From positions 2,633,068-2,697,067 of the forward strand of contig NC_053116.1 in the NCBI RefSeq assembly GCF_010015445.1: DNA of 64,000 bases, given 5' to 3'. A model generated the notes under the pieces. It did no database searches and was not told the DNA's origin. It was given only the letters and a program-made list of their open reading frames with translations. This DNA is from Perca fluviatilis (taxonomy: Eukaryota; Chordata; Actinopteri; Perciformes; Percidae). Both the position numbers and the translations under genes were made by a program. The stretch's first letter is position 1; each line of letters begins with the position of its first letter. This document shows, one piece after another, positions 31,879 through 43,313 of the stretch.

Positions 31879-32571
31879 CTACGAGGCAGTGTGAATGCGC
31901 TGGTGTCTTTTAAGGTTACTACTCTGAGAAAACATTTTACCACATTGTTCACACCTGTACGGCTTCTCTCCAGTGTGAATGCGCTGGTGTTTTTTAAGGT
32001 CACTACTCTCAGAAAACGTTTTCCCACATTGTTCACACCAGTACGGCTTCTCTCCAGTGTGAACACGTCGGTGGCTTTCTAGGCTACCACTCCTAGAAAA
32101 GGATTCAACACATAAATCACAGCTGTAAGGTTTATCTCCAGTGTGAATGCGTTGATGGCTTTTTAGGTGTCCCTGTTGTGTGAAAGCTGCCCCACATTGA
32201 TCACAGCTGTACGGCTTTTCTTCAGTGTGAACACGTCGGTGGTTTTTTAGGGTACTTTGTAGTGTGAAAGCTGCCCCACATTGATCACAGCTGTAAGGCT
32301 TTTCTCCAGTGTGAATGCGTTGATGGCTTTTTAGGTGTCCCTGTTGTGTGAAAGCCGCCCCACACTGATCACAGCTGTATGGCTTTTCTTCAGTGTGAAC
32401 ACGTCGGTGTTTTTTTAGGTTACTCTGTTGTGTGAAAGCTGCCCCACATTGTTCACAGCTGTGTAGATTCTGTCCAGTGTGAACTCTTTGATGAATCTTT
32501 AAATATCCAGATGATGTGAAGGATTTGTCACAGTGTTGACAGTGGTGACATTTGGGTCCCTCTCCTCCCAT
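31879..32571 (-). CDS. C2H2 zinc-finger protein, terminal exon with eight fingers
   Basis: The minus-strand frame runs from about 32571, just after an acceptor-like TAGAAACAG, to a stop at 31879-31881. It starts MGGEGPKCHHCQHCDKSF and holds eight C2H2 fingers of 28 residues with HTGEKPYSC or HTEEKPYSC linkers, ending QRIHTAS. Fingers 3 and 5 (CDQCGAAFTQQGHLKSHQRIH) are almost or fully identical in amino acids, and finger 4 alternates with them in a two-finger pattern. The gene should bind DNA in the nucleus. It differs from the plus-strand family in linker and knuckle sequence (EQCG rather than SECG), so it is a separate family. Upstream exons should lie above 32580 on this strand and were not identified. 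Confidence 0.85.
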   Translation of the reverse strand: MGGEGPKCHHCQHCDKSFTSSGYLKIHQRVHTGQNLHSCEQCGAAFTQQSNLKKHRRVHTEEKPYSCDQCGAAFTQQGHLKSHQRIHTGEKPYSCDQCGAAFTLQSTLKNHRRVHTEEKPYSCDQCGAAFTQQGHLKSHQRIHTGDKPYSCDLCVESFSRSGSLESHRRVHTGEKPYWCEQCGKTFSESSDLKKHQRIHTGEKPYRCEQCGKMFSQSSNLKRHQRIHTAS

Positions 32572-32579
32572 CTGTTTCT

Positions 32580-33740
32580 ATAGCAACAGACAAACAGAGA
32601 GAAAGAGTTAGTGAACAACCTTCATTAAACCCTGGACTTGCTCTCACTCACAACTTTAACTCTTTATACAATAATTTATGACAAAATGAAGGAAAATATG
32701 TGCGGGTGGCAGACATGTTATTGGAAGCAAATGTACTTTTCATAAGTTCCGAAATATTCTACATTTTTCAGGTAAGTTGTAATGAAACAACTGTAACACT
32801 GTAATGAAACAGCGAGAGAAAGCTTGGCAGACGATCGCGGACCGCCTGAATGCATAAGTGGCCTAAAAATATACATTTACTGACCACTGCTCTGAACTGA
32901 AACCGTCATAATCATACCATTGAAGGAGATAGGCTACTAATCAATTGCACAAATTAACATTGTAGCCTACTCTTTGCCCTAAAAGTGAGAAGATAATGTT
33001 AGACACTGAAGAACTTGGACTCTGAAATCTAGAAACTATAAAGATAATTAAGTGATAAACTCAATGTCCACTGTAAACATGACTGTAACAGTGTATTCAT
33101 CAGTTAAAAAAATAATAATAATTATATTATATTTAATAATAATAATAATAATATATACAAAAACCATTGAGGTGTCCTCTCCCTGTTGTTTCATGAATGT
33201 ACAGTAGCCTACACTATATAGTTACTGGTCCAGTGAACTAAGACTATAACTAAGGAGGATTGTACAATTAGGATATGTTTTATAATTGTACAATCCTCTC
33301 AAATTATTGTCCCAATTTACTGGACAGAACACAGACTGTGTGCTAAGAATGCCAAATACAATGCACATAGAAAAGTAATATACTGTACATGATCCTTTAT
33401 TGTCAAAGAATACAAAAATAAATAAATCATCTAAAAAGATGTATTGGTCTCTGACCAGTCTGTCATTGTTAGAACCATTATAGAAACACATGTATAGGAC
33501 TTTATATATTACCCTTCATCACTGACTTCATTTAAAACTTTATCAGCCTTTTCTAATTATCTCAACAACGGTCAAACTACATTCACCAAACTTCTAACAA
33601 TATGAACAGCAGTTTATTAGTCTTCATAAAGGAAATATAACAGCACCAATGACTGTTACATGAATATTTATTTAAATAATGGACACCATGTTAACATAAT
33701 AACAGGATTTAACTGAACAGCAATATGTACCTGTAGTATT

Positions 33741-33783
<43 letters not shown>

Positions 33784-34140
33784 GGTAAAAGCACTGCTGA
33801 GTGAACAGAAAAGGTTCCAGGATTAATAATTCCTGGCTGTTAGCCTGGTCAGAAGCAGGCTAACTGTTGTGACTGATCAGTATTTTGATAAGACATGAAC
33901 ATAATTAATAAATGAGAAATCATGATGATTCAAATACCTTAATTGATGCATTAATTAACATATTGTTCCTGCATTAAGTCATGTATGAGATACTAGTAAT
34001 CCTTGTACATTACTAATAGTTCATCAAGTACTAGATTAATTAATTCATGCTTTTAATGTCCCCTTATTATAAAGTCCTACCAGTCATTGGCTTTAGCAAT
34101 AAACAAGCTGTTCTTTAATGTTGCCAAATGTCTTTTTGTG
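32580..34140. other. A/T-rich intergenic or intronic stretch
   Basis: Contains AAT/TAA microsatellites at 33107-33153 and 33741-33782 and no recognisable exon. It would be the intron upstream of the minus-strand zinc-finger exon. A minus-strand open frame at 33222-33491 has no domain signature. Confidence 0.5.
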
Positions 34141-34221
34141 CTTTTTTTTTTAAGTATTGGTTTTAAAAGTATTGCTTTAGCACCGGTATCTGAAAAAACC
34201 CAAATGATACCCAACCCTAGT
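34141..34221. mobile_element. hAT end fragment
   Basis: The string AAAAGTATTGCTTTAGCACC continues to CCAAATGATACCCAACCCTA, a familiar right end of a teleost hAT group. No partner end is seen nearby. Confidence 0.4.
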
Positions 34222-34397
34222 CGTGGCTAGAGAATTGAACATACCAGAGTTCTGAGTTTAAAGCCAGCTCGGCGGGTGCAGACGAATGTTGTGGCATAAT
34301 GAATTGTGTTTATGGAGGACAACCCTTCCAGGTATTTCTCTCCACAAGACTAAAGGTATTTTAGGATGTGAACTGAGTTACCACCGTAGAATGTTAA

Positions 34398-34573
34398 AGG
34401 CCGTTTTATGATTCTGCGTCGAATCGAAGGTGTACCCCCACAGACCCCTCTGCGTCCACACTGGACCCTATGTCGTAGCCTGACGTACACCTCTCTAAAA
34501 ATGGAACTACAGCCACTTATGTAATCTACGGCGAAAGCTCTGCGTGGAGCCTTCGCAGAAGCATAAAGCGGCC
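34398..34573. mobile_element. Short MITE with TTAA target duplication
   Basis: TTAA at 34394-34397 and 34574-34577 flank 176 bp whose ends mirror each other: AGGCCGTTTTATGATTCTGC against GGCCGCTTTATGCTTCTGC. TTAA duplication indicates a Kolobok- or piggyBac-type parent. It has no coding capacity. Confidence 0.75.
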
Positions 34574-34979
34574 TTAAGTCTCAAATACCACTTGAGCATT
34601 GCAAAGTTCAAAAACGTATCCCTTTAAAGTACATTTAGAACAGATAAAATATGTGCGATTAAAAAAAAGAGTTAAATATGGACAGTCATGTGGTTAATCA
34701 TGATCAAATATTTTATTTGATCACGATTATTATTATATATATTTACATACATTTTAAATATGCTGAAAATGATCCAATATGTACTAATAATGTCAGTCTG
34801 CATTGTTGTGGCCTTCCTGTTAATTTTGGGGAAACTATTCTTCGTTTTCTTGGTAACATTTGATTGAACTGTTGAAATACTATGGTTGATATCTAAACTA
34901 AAGAGGAGATACATGTAGCATACAATGACAAAACAAATAGAAACACTAACACTTTCAAACGCTTTGAGTCAAAGTGATT

Positions 34980-35080
34980 TCACCTTTTGTGGAGAACTCA
35001 TTCTTGTTCTGCAGTGGGAACTAATTCCAGATGGACTTCCTGAAGTCAGAAGTGTCTCGTCCCACAGATGAGCTGTGAAG
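34980..35080 (-). other. Possible upstream exon region of the minus-strand zinc-finger gene
   Basis: On the minus strand, near 35020, CACTGCAG is followed by AACAAGAATGAGTTCTCC and an open stretch. Acceptor-like context is present but the reading frame is short and does not connect visibly. This is a weak suggestion. Confidence 0.15.
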
Positions 35081-35234
35081 TCAACAAACAGAGACACACC
35101 ATGAGACAGGAGATACTCCACACAATAACATCACTATATTATATACTATCTGCTGATCAACAAACAGAGACACACCATGAGACAGGAGACACTCCACACA
35201 ATATCACTATACTCATATACTATCTGCTGATCAT
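35081..35234. repeat. 76-bp tandem duplication
   Basis: The unit starting TCAACAAACAGAGACACACC at 35081 is repeated at 35157 with a few changes and ends TATCTGCTGATCA in both copies. Confidence 0.85.
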
Positions 35235-35239
35235 ATAGA

Positions 35240-35246
<7 letters not shown>

Positions 35247-35313
<67 letters not shown>

Positions 35314-35314
35314 T

Positions 35315-35345
<31 letters not shown>

Positions 35346-35352
35346 TATATAT
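35247..35352. repeat. TA and GATA microsatellites
   Basis: About 32 TA units followed by about 8 GATA units. The two long minus-strand frames over it are spurious. Confidence 0.95.
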
Positions 35353-35354
35353 AT

Positions 35355-36060
35355 TTGGGGTGGAACGGTACACAGAAGTCACGGTTCGGTTCATACCTCG
35401 GTTCAGAGATCACGGTTCGGTACGAGTTCGGTACAATGGAGGGAACAGCAAAACAAAAGTGCAGAAGGTGATTTTCACCTAGTGTCATACAGTCTCTCCA
35501 CTGAGCTAGCTGCAACAGCCTGAAGTGTGTAAAGTAAGATGTAAACATTAAGCAATTAGTACCTCACATCATCTCCAGACTCCATCTGGAACTTGTTAAC
35601 AAAATAAGACAATCAGTTATAAAAATTAAAATACAGCATCTGTGTTCTCTGCAAAGACGAACTACATTACCGGATTAATGCAACGTTATCACGACGTCTC
35701 CCGGCCATTTTTCACCGCAGAAAGCTGCTACCAGCCAGGATAATGCTAATATACAGTAGTTAGCCTTAAGAAACACGGCGTCTGTCCCAACTAACGTTAC
35801 GATTCGGAGCCGCGATGCTGGAAATGTAACACTAATCTACAACAGCAGTCTTATCCACCACTCTCTCGTCTGTACTACTGGAACTGACTGGGAAACCAAC
35901 GTTTTCCCAAACTTGCGATCTTAAAGAGGCTGGCGGATCTTAACTCTTGTGGGTCACCACCACTCGCGCTATCTCTGACTCAAACTGCATACAGCTGGAG
36001 CTCGGCTACATAGGCGGCGCCAATCAGAGCTAAGGCGGGGCTACAGATTAGGTGTCCCTG
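35355..36060 (+). mobile_element. hAT-like 5' end and flank
   Basis: The start, GGGGTGGAACGGTACACAGA, with repeated CACGGTTCGGT, is a typical teleost hAT terminus. The body is non-coding, with CG-rich strings near 36000. No right end was fixed. The Tc1-like element starts close by. Confidence 0.45.
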
Positions 36061-36063
36061 AAG

Positions 36064-36780
36064 TAGTGGTAACAATGCTTTTTGGCAATAAATCATATAC
36101 CGTTGGAAAGCCTGTTTAGTTCCCTTTCAAATGGTGCCCCATTTGTAAGGAACATGCATTTGTGGGATGAGCAACAGAGCTCAGTATGTGGGTTGCGCCC
36201 ATGAAAGTTTTGCCAAATCGTCTCTTACAATGCCAAACAGCTTTTCTTTGCTGTTGCTATTGACTCTTATTTTAAGCTTCTGGTACCCCCAGGTGCTGAC
36301 AATCAGGTGCCTGATTCTGCAACCAGTGGCCATCCCATATCTCCACAGTCTGGGACCAAACTCTATCCTCCAAGATGACAATGCTTGTCCCCACAGAGCG
36401 GGGTTTATCAGAGACTACCTCCAGAATGTGGGAGTGGAGAGGATGGAATGGCCTGCCAGCAGTCCTGACCTCAACCCCATTGAATACTTGTGGGATCAGC
36501 TTGGGCGTGCTGTTCGTGCCAGAGTGATCAACACAACCACGTTGGCTGACTTGCAACAAATGCTGGTTGAAGAATGGGATGCCATCCCACAGCAGTGTGT
36601 GACCAGCCTGGTGACCAGCATGAGGAGGAGGTGCAAGGCTGTTGTGGCTGTGTATGATTCTTCCACACGCTACTGAGGCTCCTGTTTGTTAAATGAATAC
36701 ATTGTTAAATTGCCAATATCTCTTGTTTCTTCAAACTTCAATCATCCAAACCACCAAACGAGTCAATGGCAGAATAAGCT
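36064..36780 (+). mobile_element. Tc1-like transposon, internally deleted
   Basis: The left part (CAATGCTTTTTGGCAATAAA, ACCGTTGGAAAGCCTG) reads like Tc1 subterminal sequence, and the C-terminal half of a transposase follows at 36316. The intervening helix-turn-helix and first catalytic domain are missing. The 3' region after the stop (TGTTAAATTGCCAATATC) is typical of this Tc1 subfamily. Exact ends were not fixed. Confidence 0.7.
36316..36676 (+). pseudogene. Tc1-like transposase, C-terminal half
   Basis: The frame carries SILQDDNACPHRA, with the second catalytic aspartate region, then EWPASSPDLNPIEYLWDQL, with the catalytic glutamate (DD34E arrangement), and ends RRRCKAVVAVYDSSTRY at a stop. 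The N-terminal DNA-binding domains and first aspartate are deleted, so it is inactive. The remaining part has no stops, so loss was by deletion rather than by point mutation. Confidence 0.85.
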
Positions 36781-36786
36781 GTTTGG

Positions 36787-36855
36787 CATTGGCTGTGTAC
36801 CCACACAGTACATTGGCATTTGGCATTGGCTGTGTACCCACACAGTACATTGGCA
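36787..36855. repeat. Short tandem duplication
   Basis: A block of about 35 bp (TTGGCATTGGCTGTGTACCC, then ACACAGTACA) occurs twice in tandem. Confidence 0.85.
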
Positions 36856-36886
36856 TTGTACTGTGTGTATATGTGTAAATATATTT

Positions 36887-36889
<3 letters not shown>

Positions 36890-36953
<64 letters not shown>
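36890..36953. repeat. TA and CA microsatellite, inverted partner at 39228-39332
   Basis: A TA run followed by a CA run directly abuts the LINE fragment at 36954. The same order occurs inverted at the other end of the LINE. Confidence 0.9.
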
Positions 36954-36956
<3 letters not shown>

Positions 36957-38845
36957 TAGAGCCTACTAGAGTTGATCGCAAGTCCAAGTCTTTGCTAGAC
37001 TGGACTCTTGACACCCACCCTGACAGAATCCTAAAATCAGGGGTGTTACCAGATTGTCTCAGTGACCACTCCATTATTTTTTTGTTTGGAAAATTAAGGT
37101 ACCTAATCTTTCCACCAAGATGCATTACAGTAAGAAAATGTAGAAATTTGAATAGTGAGCGTTTTATTCAAGATTTAATTTCTATAAAATGGGACAGGTT
37201 TCAGTTAATACCCACTGTTGAAGATGCTTGGAACTTTTTTTTATACTGAGCTAAATGATGTATTTAATAGACATGCCCCTTGGAAATCAATTAAGGTGAA
37301 GGGTAGACACTTACCATGGATTAATGGTGATCTTATTAGTCTTTTTAGACAGAGAAACAAGGCCTGGGAAATATATCGCTTATCAAAGGACTCCGACGAC
37401 TTGATTTCATATAAACTCTTACGGAATACATGTACAACTAAAACTAGAAATGCTAAATCTAAGTATTATAAAGACTGTTTAAATAATGATTTTAATAACC
37501 CCAAACAGTTTTGGAATAGAATTAACAGTCTAACTAATAAACCCACTAAAAACTAATTTTCTCATATTAGACTCAATAATGAAAATCTCACTGATTATTC
37601 TACAATTGCCAATGCTTTTAGCAAGTACTTTTCTTCCATTAGTAGCTCAAAGTACTCAGATTTTCCCTATCCTGAAATCATACCAGATAACCCTATGTGT
37701 CATAGTTCCTTCTCGCTTAGCAGAATTCATCCGGCTGATGTCGAGCAGGTTATTTGTGGATTGAGTTCAGCTAGTGGTGCTGGCCCAGATGGTTTGGAGA
37801 TTAAGTTTATTAAAATTGCCTCTCATGTTCTTGCTTATCCTATATCTGACCTGTTTAACCTTTCCTTATCTACATGCACTATTCCAGCAATCTGGAAATG
37901 TGCCAAAGTTACCCCTTTGCATAAAGGTAGCGACTCTTCTGACCTCAATAATTACAGACCCATTTCCATTATTAATAGCATAGCAAAGGTGTTTGAAAAG
38001 TTAATTTTTAATCAAATATCTCAATGACTTTCATTTCTTATCTCCACACCAATCTGGATTCAGACCAAATTTTTCTACAACCACTCTTATGGATCTCACC
38101 AATGATATATTTTCTTCTTTAGATAATAGGCTAACATGCCTACTGGTGCAATTTTCATTGATCTGACAAAAGGCTTTCGACATGGTTGATCACTATCTTC
38201 TTCTTGACAAACTTTTGTCTATTGGCTTCTCTAGACATTCTTTACTATGGTTTAACTCATACCTTCACAATAGTTTGTTTCTTATAATGGTTGTAAGTCT
38301 AAATTTATAAATATTGAAAAAGGTGTACCTCAAGGCTCATCTCTTAAGCCTTTGTTATTCTCTATTTTTATTAATGAATTAAAGGATAATTACCAATATT
38401 AGATTATGCAGATGTTATTTATCAGAATACCTCCGAAACAAATCTTATCCCTCTCAATGTAGCCTATAACAGTCTGTGTCGATTTGTTCTGAGGTGTCCT
38501 TATAGAACCCATCATTGCCTGATGGATGAGTCGCTTCATTGGTTAACACCCAAATAAAGAAGGCATTCTCACTGGCTGCATTTTATTTTTAAATCAATTT
38601 TCTTTAACTATCCTACTTATTTGAAACATTTAATCCCATATAGATCAACATATAGTCTGAGACATACTGTTTACCCCTTTTTCTTTGTTCCCAGAATCTC
38701 CAAAGAAATTGGACGACGTGCCTTTAAATTTAAAGCACCATCTGATTGGAATACCTTGCCCACTTAACTTAGATCAATTACTTCATTTGTTTTGTTTAAG
38801 GCATCTGTCTTTAATGATTTACAAATAACCTGCTCTTGTTTCTAA
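36954..38845 (+). pseudogene. L2/CR1-type LINE ORF2, broken
   Basis: Recognisable pieces are: an endonuclease end (LPDCLSDHSIIF), a linker rich in basic residues (37218-37556), RT blocks AGPDGLEIKF and NNYRPISIINSIAKVFEKL (37695-38027), KAFDMVDHYLLLDKL after an in-frame stop near 38165, GVPQGS-like sequence near 38325, and a YAD box changed to DYADVIY near 38403, lacking the second catalytic aspartate. Several frameshifts separate the blocks. It cannot encode an active enzyme. Confidence 0.8.
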
Positions 38846-39084
38846 CTTGACATATTGCGATTTTTATTTATTTATTTTATGAGTCGGCTCCTGTTTGTGC
38901 ATCATATTTGGGATGTATGAAAATTTACTGTGTTAATTATATGGGGGAGGGGGATCAGTTGTTGTTGGAGCAGTTAGGCTTGTATGTATTTGTGAATGTA
39001 TTTTGTATTTACTGTTTAATTGTTTTAAAGACCCCCTCGAACATGAGATGATTCATCACAAGGGGTTATCCTATTAATAAATAC
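36954..39084 (+). mobile_element. L2/CR1-type LINE, 5'-truncated and decayed
   Basis: It begins inside the endonuclease domain and continues through the reverse transcriptase to a C-terminal RAFKFKAPSDWNTLPT segment at about 38725. The 3' UTR ends near TTATCCTATTAATAAATACA. An inverted copy of its first 150 bases lies at 39085-39234. Conserved blocks place it in the L2/CR1 group; the exact clade is not determined. Confidence 0.75.
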
Positions 39085-39560
<476 letters not shown>

Positions 39561-39566
39561 ATATAA

Positions 39567-39655
39567 AATGTTTTTTGACACATCGTGATGCATCGAGGAA
39601 TCGAATCGCTGAACTGATAATCCAGTGGTTCCTCTGTTTATTTGACCGTGGCGGC
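39567..39655 (-). mobile_element. hAT end fragment (related to 42876 end)
   Basis: The minus strand reads CAGCGATTCGATTCCTCGAT, then GCATCACGATG and TCAAAAAACA, matching 42918-42975 of the hAT at 42876-46750. The terminal 35 bases are missing. Confidence 0.65.
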
Positions 39656-39780
39656 CCCCCACGGCAACATTTCTGTCCCCACGGTATCAGAAATAGGGCT
39701 GCATTGTTAGAGTGCATGTCGGAGAATAAGGCGGTCTCTCAGCAGAAAAGGGGGGGGGTTTGGACCTGCTTTTTTGATAG

Positions 39781-41251
39781 CGCTGCAAACCCTTGGTGTT
39801 CTCTCAATGAGCTTCATGAGGTAGTCACCTGAAATGGTTTTCACTTCACAGGTGTGCTTTGTCAGGGTTAATTAGTGGAATTTTGTCCCTTATTAATAAA
39901 AAAGAAAAGGGTGGCTACTTTGAAGAATCTAAAATATAAGACATGTTTTCAGTTATTTCACTCTTTTTTTGTTAAAGGAGAACTCCGGGCAAGTTTTCCG
40001 TTGATCTTGATTGCTATATGTATATGAGTACTGCCGATAGCAAAAAAACGAGCCGAATCGGTGCTAGCAACACGGAGCTGCTGCAGCTAATGCCGAGAGC
40101 TCCCACTCAGCTAAAACGGCAGTTATGGGGGCATAAGATAAAGAGTGTCTTTGTGCCTCTTAGACACAAAATGCAATTAAAATGTCTGTGCAACATGAAC
40201 AGGGCCCTTACATGACAACAGAATGCATTTAGCAACTTAGCTATTGTTTAAATTCACCTACCCTCTTAGCTGCTAGCTGCCGTCTGGGATGAGTGAGTGT
40301 GTTCAGCCAGGCTCCGGTAATAATCATCACGCAGCAGTTCCATGTGTATTTGTAGCATATATATCCATTTTGTGTGCTGTCGTTGGTGAATATGAGTCTC
40401 TGCAGTGGCGAATTGTGTGGTAGTTTCCTTAGCCAGGCTAGCAGCCCCGACCGGGCATCCTTCTACTTCCTCCCTCGCCTCCCTCGCCTGCCGCACTGAC
40501 AACAATCCAACAAGCGCCCGCTGGTCTGGTGGATGTCCTCCAGAGGACAGTTCATGCTTTCGCGGCAAAATTTTGAAGTTTATTCCCCCCTCAAAAATAG
40601 GTAATTGAGCACTGTAGTGGTTCTATCAGTGAGTATGTAACTACATGGAAACAGACCAAATGATGCCTGTTTCTTGTACAGTATAATAGCGTTACTGAAG
40701 CTCTAGCTCCATATTACGTTACCCCAAGCTTCTTCCCTTGTGAACACCTCCGCTACAAATACACATGGAACTGCTACGTGATGATTATTACCGGAGCCTG
40801 GCTGGACACACTCACTCATCCCAGACGGCAGCTAGCAGCTAAGAGGGTAGGTGAATTTAAACAATGGCTAAGTTGCTAAATGCATCTTGTTGTCATGTAA
40901 GGGCCCTGTTCATGTTGCACAGACATTTTAATTGCAAAAAGACACTCTTTATCTTATCCCCCCATAACTGCCGTTTTAGCTGAGTGGGAGCTCTCGGCAT
41001 TAGCTGCAGCAGCTCCGTGTTGCTAGCACCGATTCGGCTCGTTTCTTTTGCTATCGGCAGTACTCATATACATATAGCAATCAAGATTAACGGAAAACTT
41101 GCCCGGAGTTCTCCTTTAAGTACATAATTCCATATGTGTTCATTCATAGTTTTGATGCCTTCAGTGAGAAAATCTACAATGTAAATAGTCATGAAAATAA
41201 AAAGGAAACGCATTGAATGAGAAAGTGTGTCCAAACTTTTGGCCTGTACTG

Positions 41252-41253
<2 letters not shown>
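39781..41253 (+). mobile_element. Tc1-like non-autonomous element split by a fold-back element
   Basis: Left part 39795-39971 (ATGAGCTTCATGAGGTAGTC, GGTGGCTACTTTGAAGAATC) and right part 41120-41253 (GATTCC-like CATAATTCCATATGTG, then GTGTGTCCAAACTTTTGGCC, TGTACTGTA) are the two pieces of a familiar Tc1-type 3' end, ending TGTACTGTA. The interruption falls exactly at a TTAA. The transposase is mostly absent. Confidence 0.7.
39976..41115. mobile_element. Fold-back element with about 370-bp inverted ends and TTAA duplication
   Basis: AGGAGAACTCCGGGCAAGTT at 39976 is mirrored at the right end, 41115. The left arm 39976-40356 (381 bp) and right arm 40752-41115 (364 bp) match over nearly their whole length. 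TTAA is duplicated at 39972-39975 and 41116-41119. The 395-bp centre has no gene. A Kolobok-type origin is likely from TTAA and the terminal AGGAGAACTCC. It lies inside a Tc1-like element. Confidence 0.9.
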
Positions 41254-41330
<77 letters not shown>

Positions 41331-41568
41331 TATACACATATACACATATACACATATATATATACACATATACACATATATACATATATATATACACATA
41401 TACACATATATACATATATATATACACATATACACATATATATATACACATATACACATATATATATACACATATACACATATATATATACACATATACA
41501 CATATATATATACACATATACACATATATATATATACACATATACATATATATATACACATTATATAT

Positions 41569-41615
<47 letters not shown>

Positions 41616-41624
41616 TATATATAC

Positions 41625-41723
<99 letters not shown>

Positions 41724-41734
41724 CACACACATAT

Positions 41735-41780
<46 letters not shown>
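41254..41780. repeat. 525-bp TA/CA compound microsatellite
   Basis: Long TA runs are mixed with regularly spaced TACACATATACACATA blocks, with higher-order periods near 25 to 36 bases between 41330 and 41530. Very long open frames occur on both strands because TA/CA repeats avoid stops; they are not genes. Confidence 0.95.
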
Positions 41781-41784
<4 letters not shown>

Positions 41785-41911
41785 ATCATATTCAAAGTTC
41801 GTTTGTATATTAATATTTATTAATAATATTTTGACCATTAAATGCCTTCAGGTTAAAAAAAAAAATTAAGTCAGTACCTGGATTAAACACAAACAGTGTG
41901 CTCTTTTTTTT

Positions 41912-42246
41912 TTTTTTTACCTTTATTTATCCAGGTAAAGTCAATTGAGAACAACTTCTCATTTGCAACGACGACCTGTCACATTCACACAGTTCCACAT
42001 TCCTACCTGGAAGCTGCCCAGTACAACCACAGTCTGATCTGCTGGCCACTGAGCAGCTCCACTGGAGCGGTTGGGGTTAAGGGCCTTGCTCAAGGGCACC
42101 TCAGTGGTGGTAATGAGGGAGGGACAAAGCGCTGTTCTTTCACTTTCCCCAACCAGATTTTTATCCTGTCGGTCTGGGGATTGAACCGACGACCTCCCGG
42201 TCACAAGCTCGCTTCTCTAACCTTTAGGCCACCACTGCCCCACTTG
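41912..42246 (-). mobile_element. tRNA-derived SINE, minus strand
   Basis: Read on the minus strand, the head has TGGCCTAAAGGTTAGAGAAG (A box) and, about 40 bases on, CGGTTCAATCCCC (B box). The body follows and the 3' tail is TTTACCTGGATAAATAAAGG plus a run of A. Promoter boxes and A-rich tail identify a Pol III SINE; the tail resembles L2-type LINE ends. Confidence 0.75.
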
Positions 42247-42835
42247 CTTTCGACAGGAAGTTCGGAGCTTTCACCGTAGCCTACGTAAGTGGTCTGATGT
42301 TTATACTCGCGTGCTGGTGTGTGCGTTGAGCCAGTGTGTGTGGGCGGTGTTGCCAACTTAGCTTTTAACTTTTTTTCACAAAAGCGACTAGCGACAAATC
42401 TGGCCGCCGAAACAGTCTCCTCTCTCTTCTGTTGTGTGACTGAAGAGCAGCCCCTCCCCCCCCCTCTGTGCTCTCTCCTCATGTGCAGCAGCACTGAGCA
42501 GCAGGTAGGAAGGGGAGAAGGGACAGGGTGCGGGGCCGGTGTAGGTAGGAGAGACAGCGGAACGCCACGGGAGAAAGACGCCGCTGAGCTGGCCTGGCCC
42601 TGGGCCAGCCTGCCTTCTTTGAGAATTCGGGGGGAATGCACCGCTACCGAGCCACGGCCGAGAGACGTGCGTCGCCGCTACGTGTAGTTACATTTTGAAA
42701 TGCGTGAAAAAGCCTCGGAATCTGAACTGAAAACAACGTTTACAAGCTGGCTAATATTCGTTCGAATATCATTATTTTTTTAAATATTCGAATGATATTC
42801 GAATAACGAAGTTCGGAGTCAAAGCCCTAATGTAT
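42247..42835. mobile_element. hAT right-end region (AATATTCGAATATC type)
   Basis: The end at 42755-42828 contains CGTTCGAATATCATT and a mirrored ATATTCGAATGATATTCGAA, closing AAAGCCCTA, a typical teleost hAT terminus. The upstream GC-rich part encodes nothing I recognise. The matching left end was not found. Confidence 0.5.
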
Positions 42836-43313
42836 ATATACTTACATACATACACACACACACACACATATATATTAGAGGTGTGAATCTTCACTGATCT
42901 CCCGATTCGACTACGATTATCAGGTCAGCGATTCGATTCCTCGATGCATCACGATGCGTCAAAAAACACTTTTCTATTAAAGCCATATAGGATATTTGAC
43001 TTGACAAACTTACATTGTCAAGTGCAATGCCCAAGCTGCAAGACTGGAATGACTAAGTGTTTGGGTTAATTTCTTTAAGGCAGCTACCACGAAGGTTTAC
43101 CTACAGTGCATACGGAAAGTATTCACAGCGCTTCACTTTTTCAACATTTTGTTATGTAATAGCCTTATTCCAAAATGGATAAAAACTATTTTTTCCTTAA
43201 AATTCTACACATAATACCCCATAATGACAACTTAAAAAGTTTGAGATTTTTGCCAGAAGGACGACCATTGCTGCAGCACTCCAACATTCAGGCCTGTATG
43301 GTAGAGTGGCCAG

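Noticed and set aside
41064..41869. Very long open frames on both strands (over 200 residues)
   Set aside because: They consist almost wholly of Tyr-Ile, Thr-His and Cys-Val repeats from a TA/CA microsatellite; such tracts lack stops by composition.
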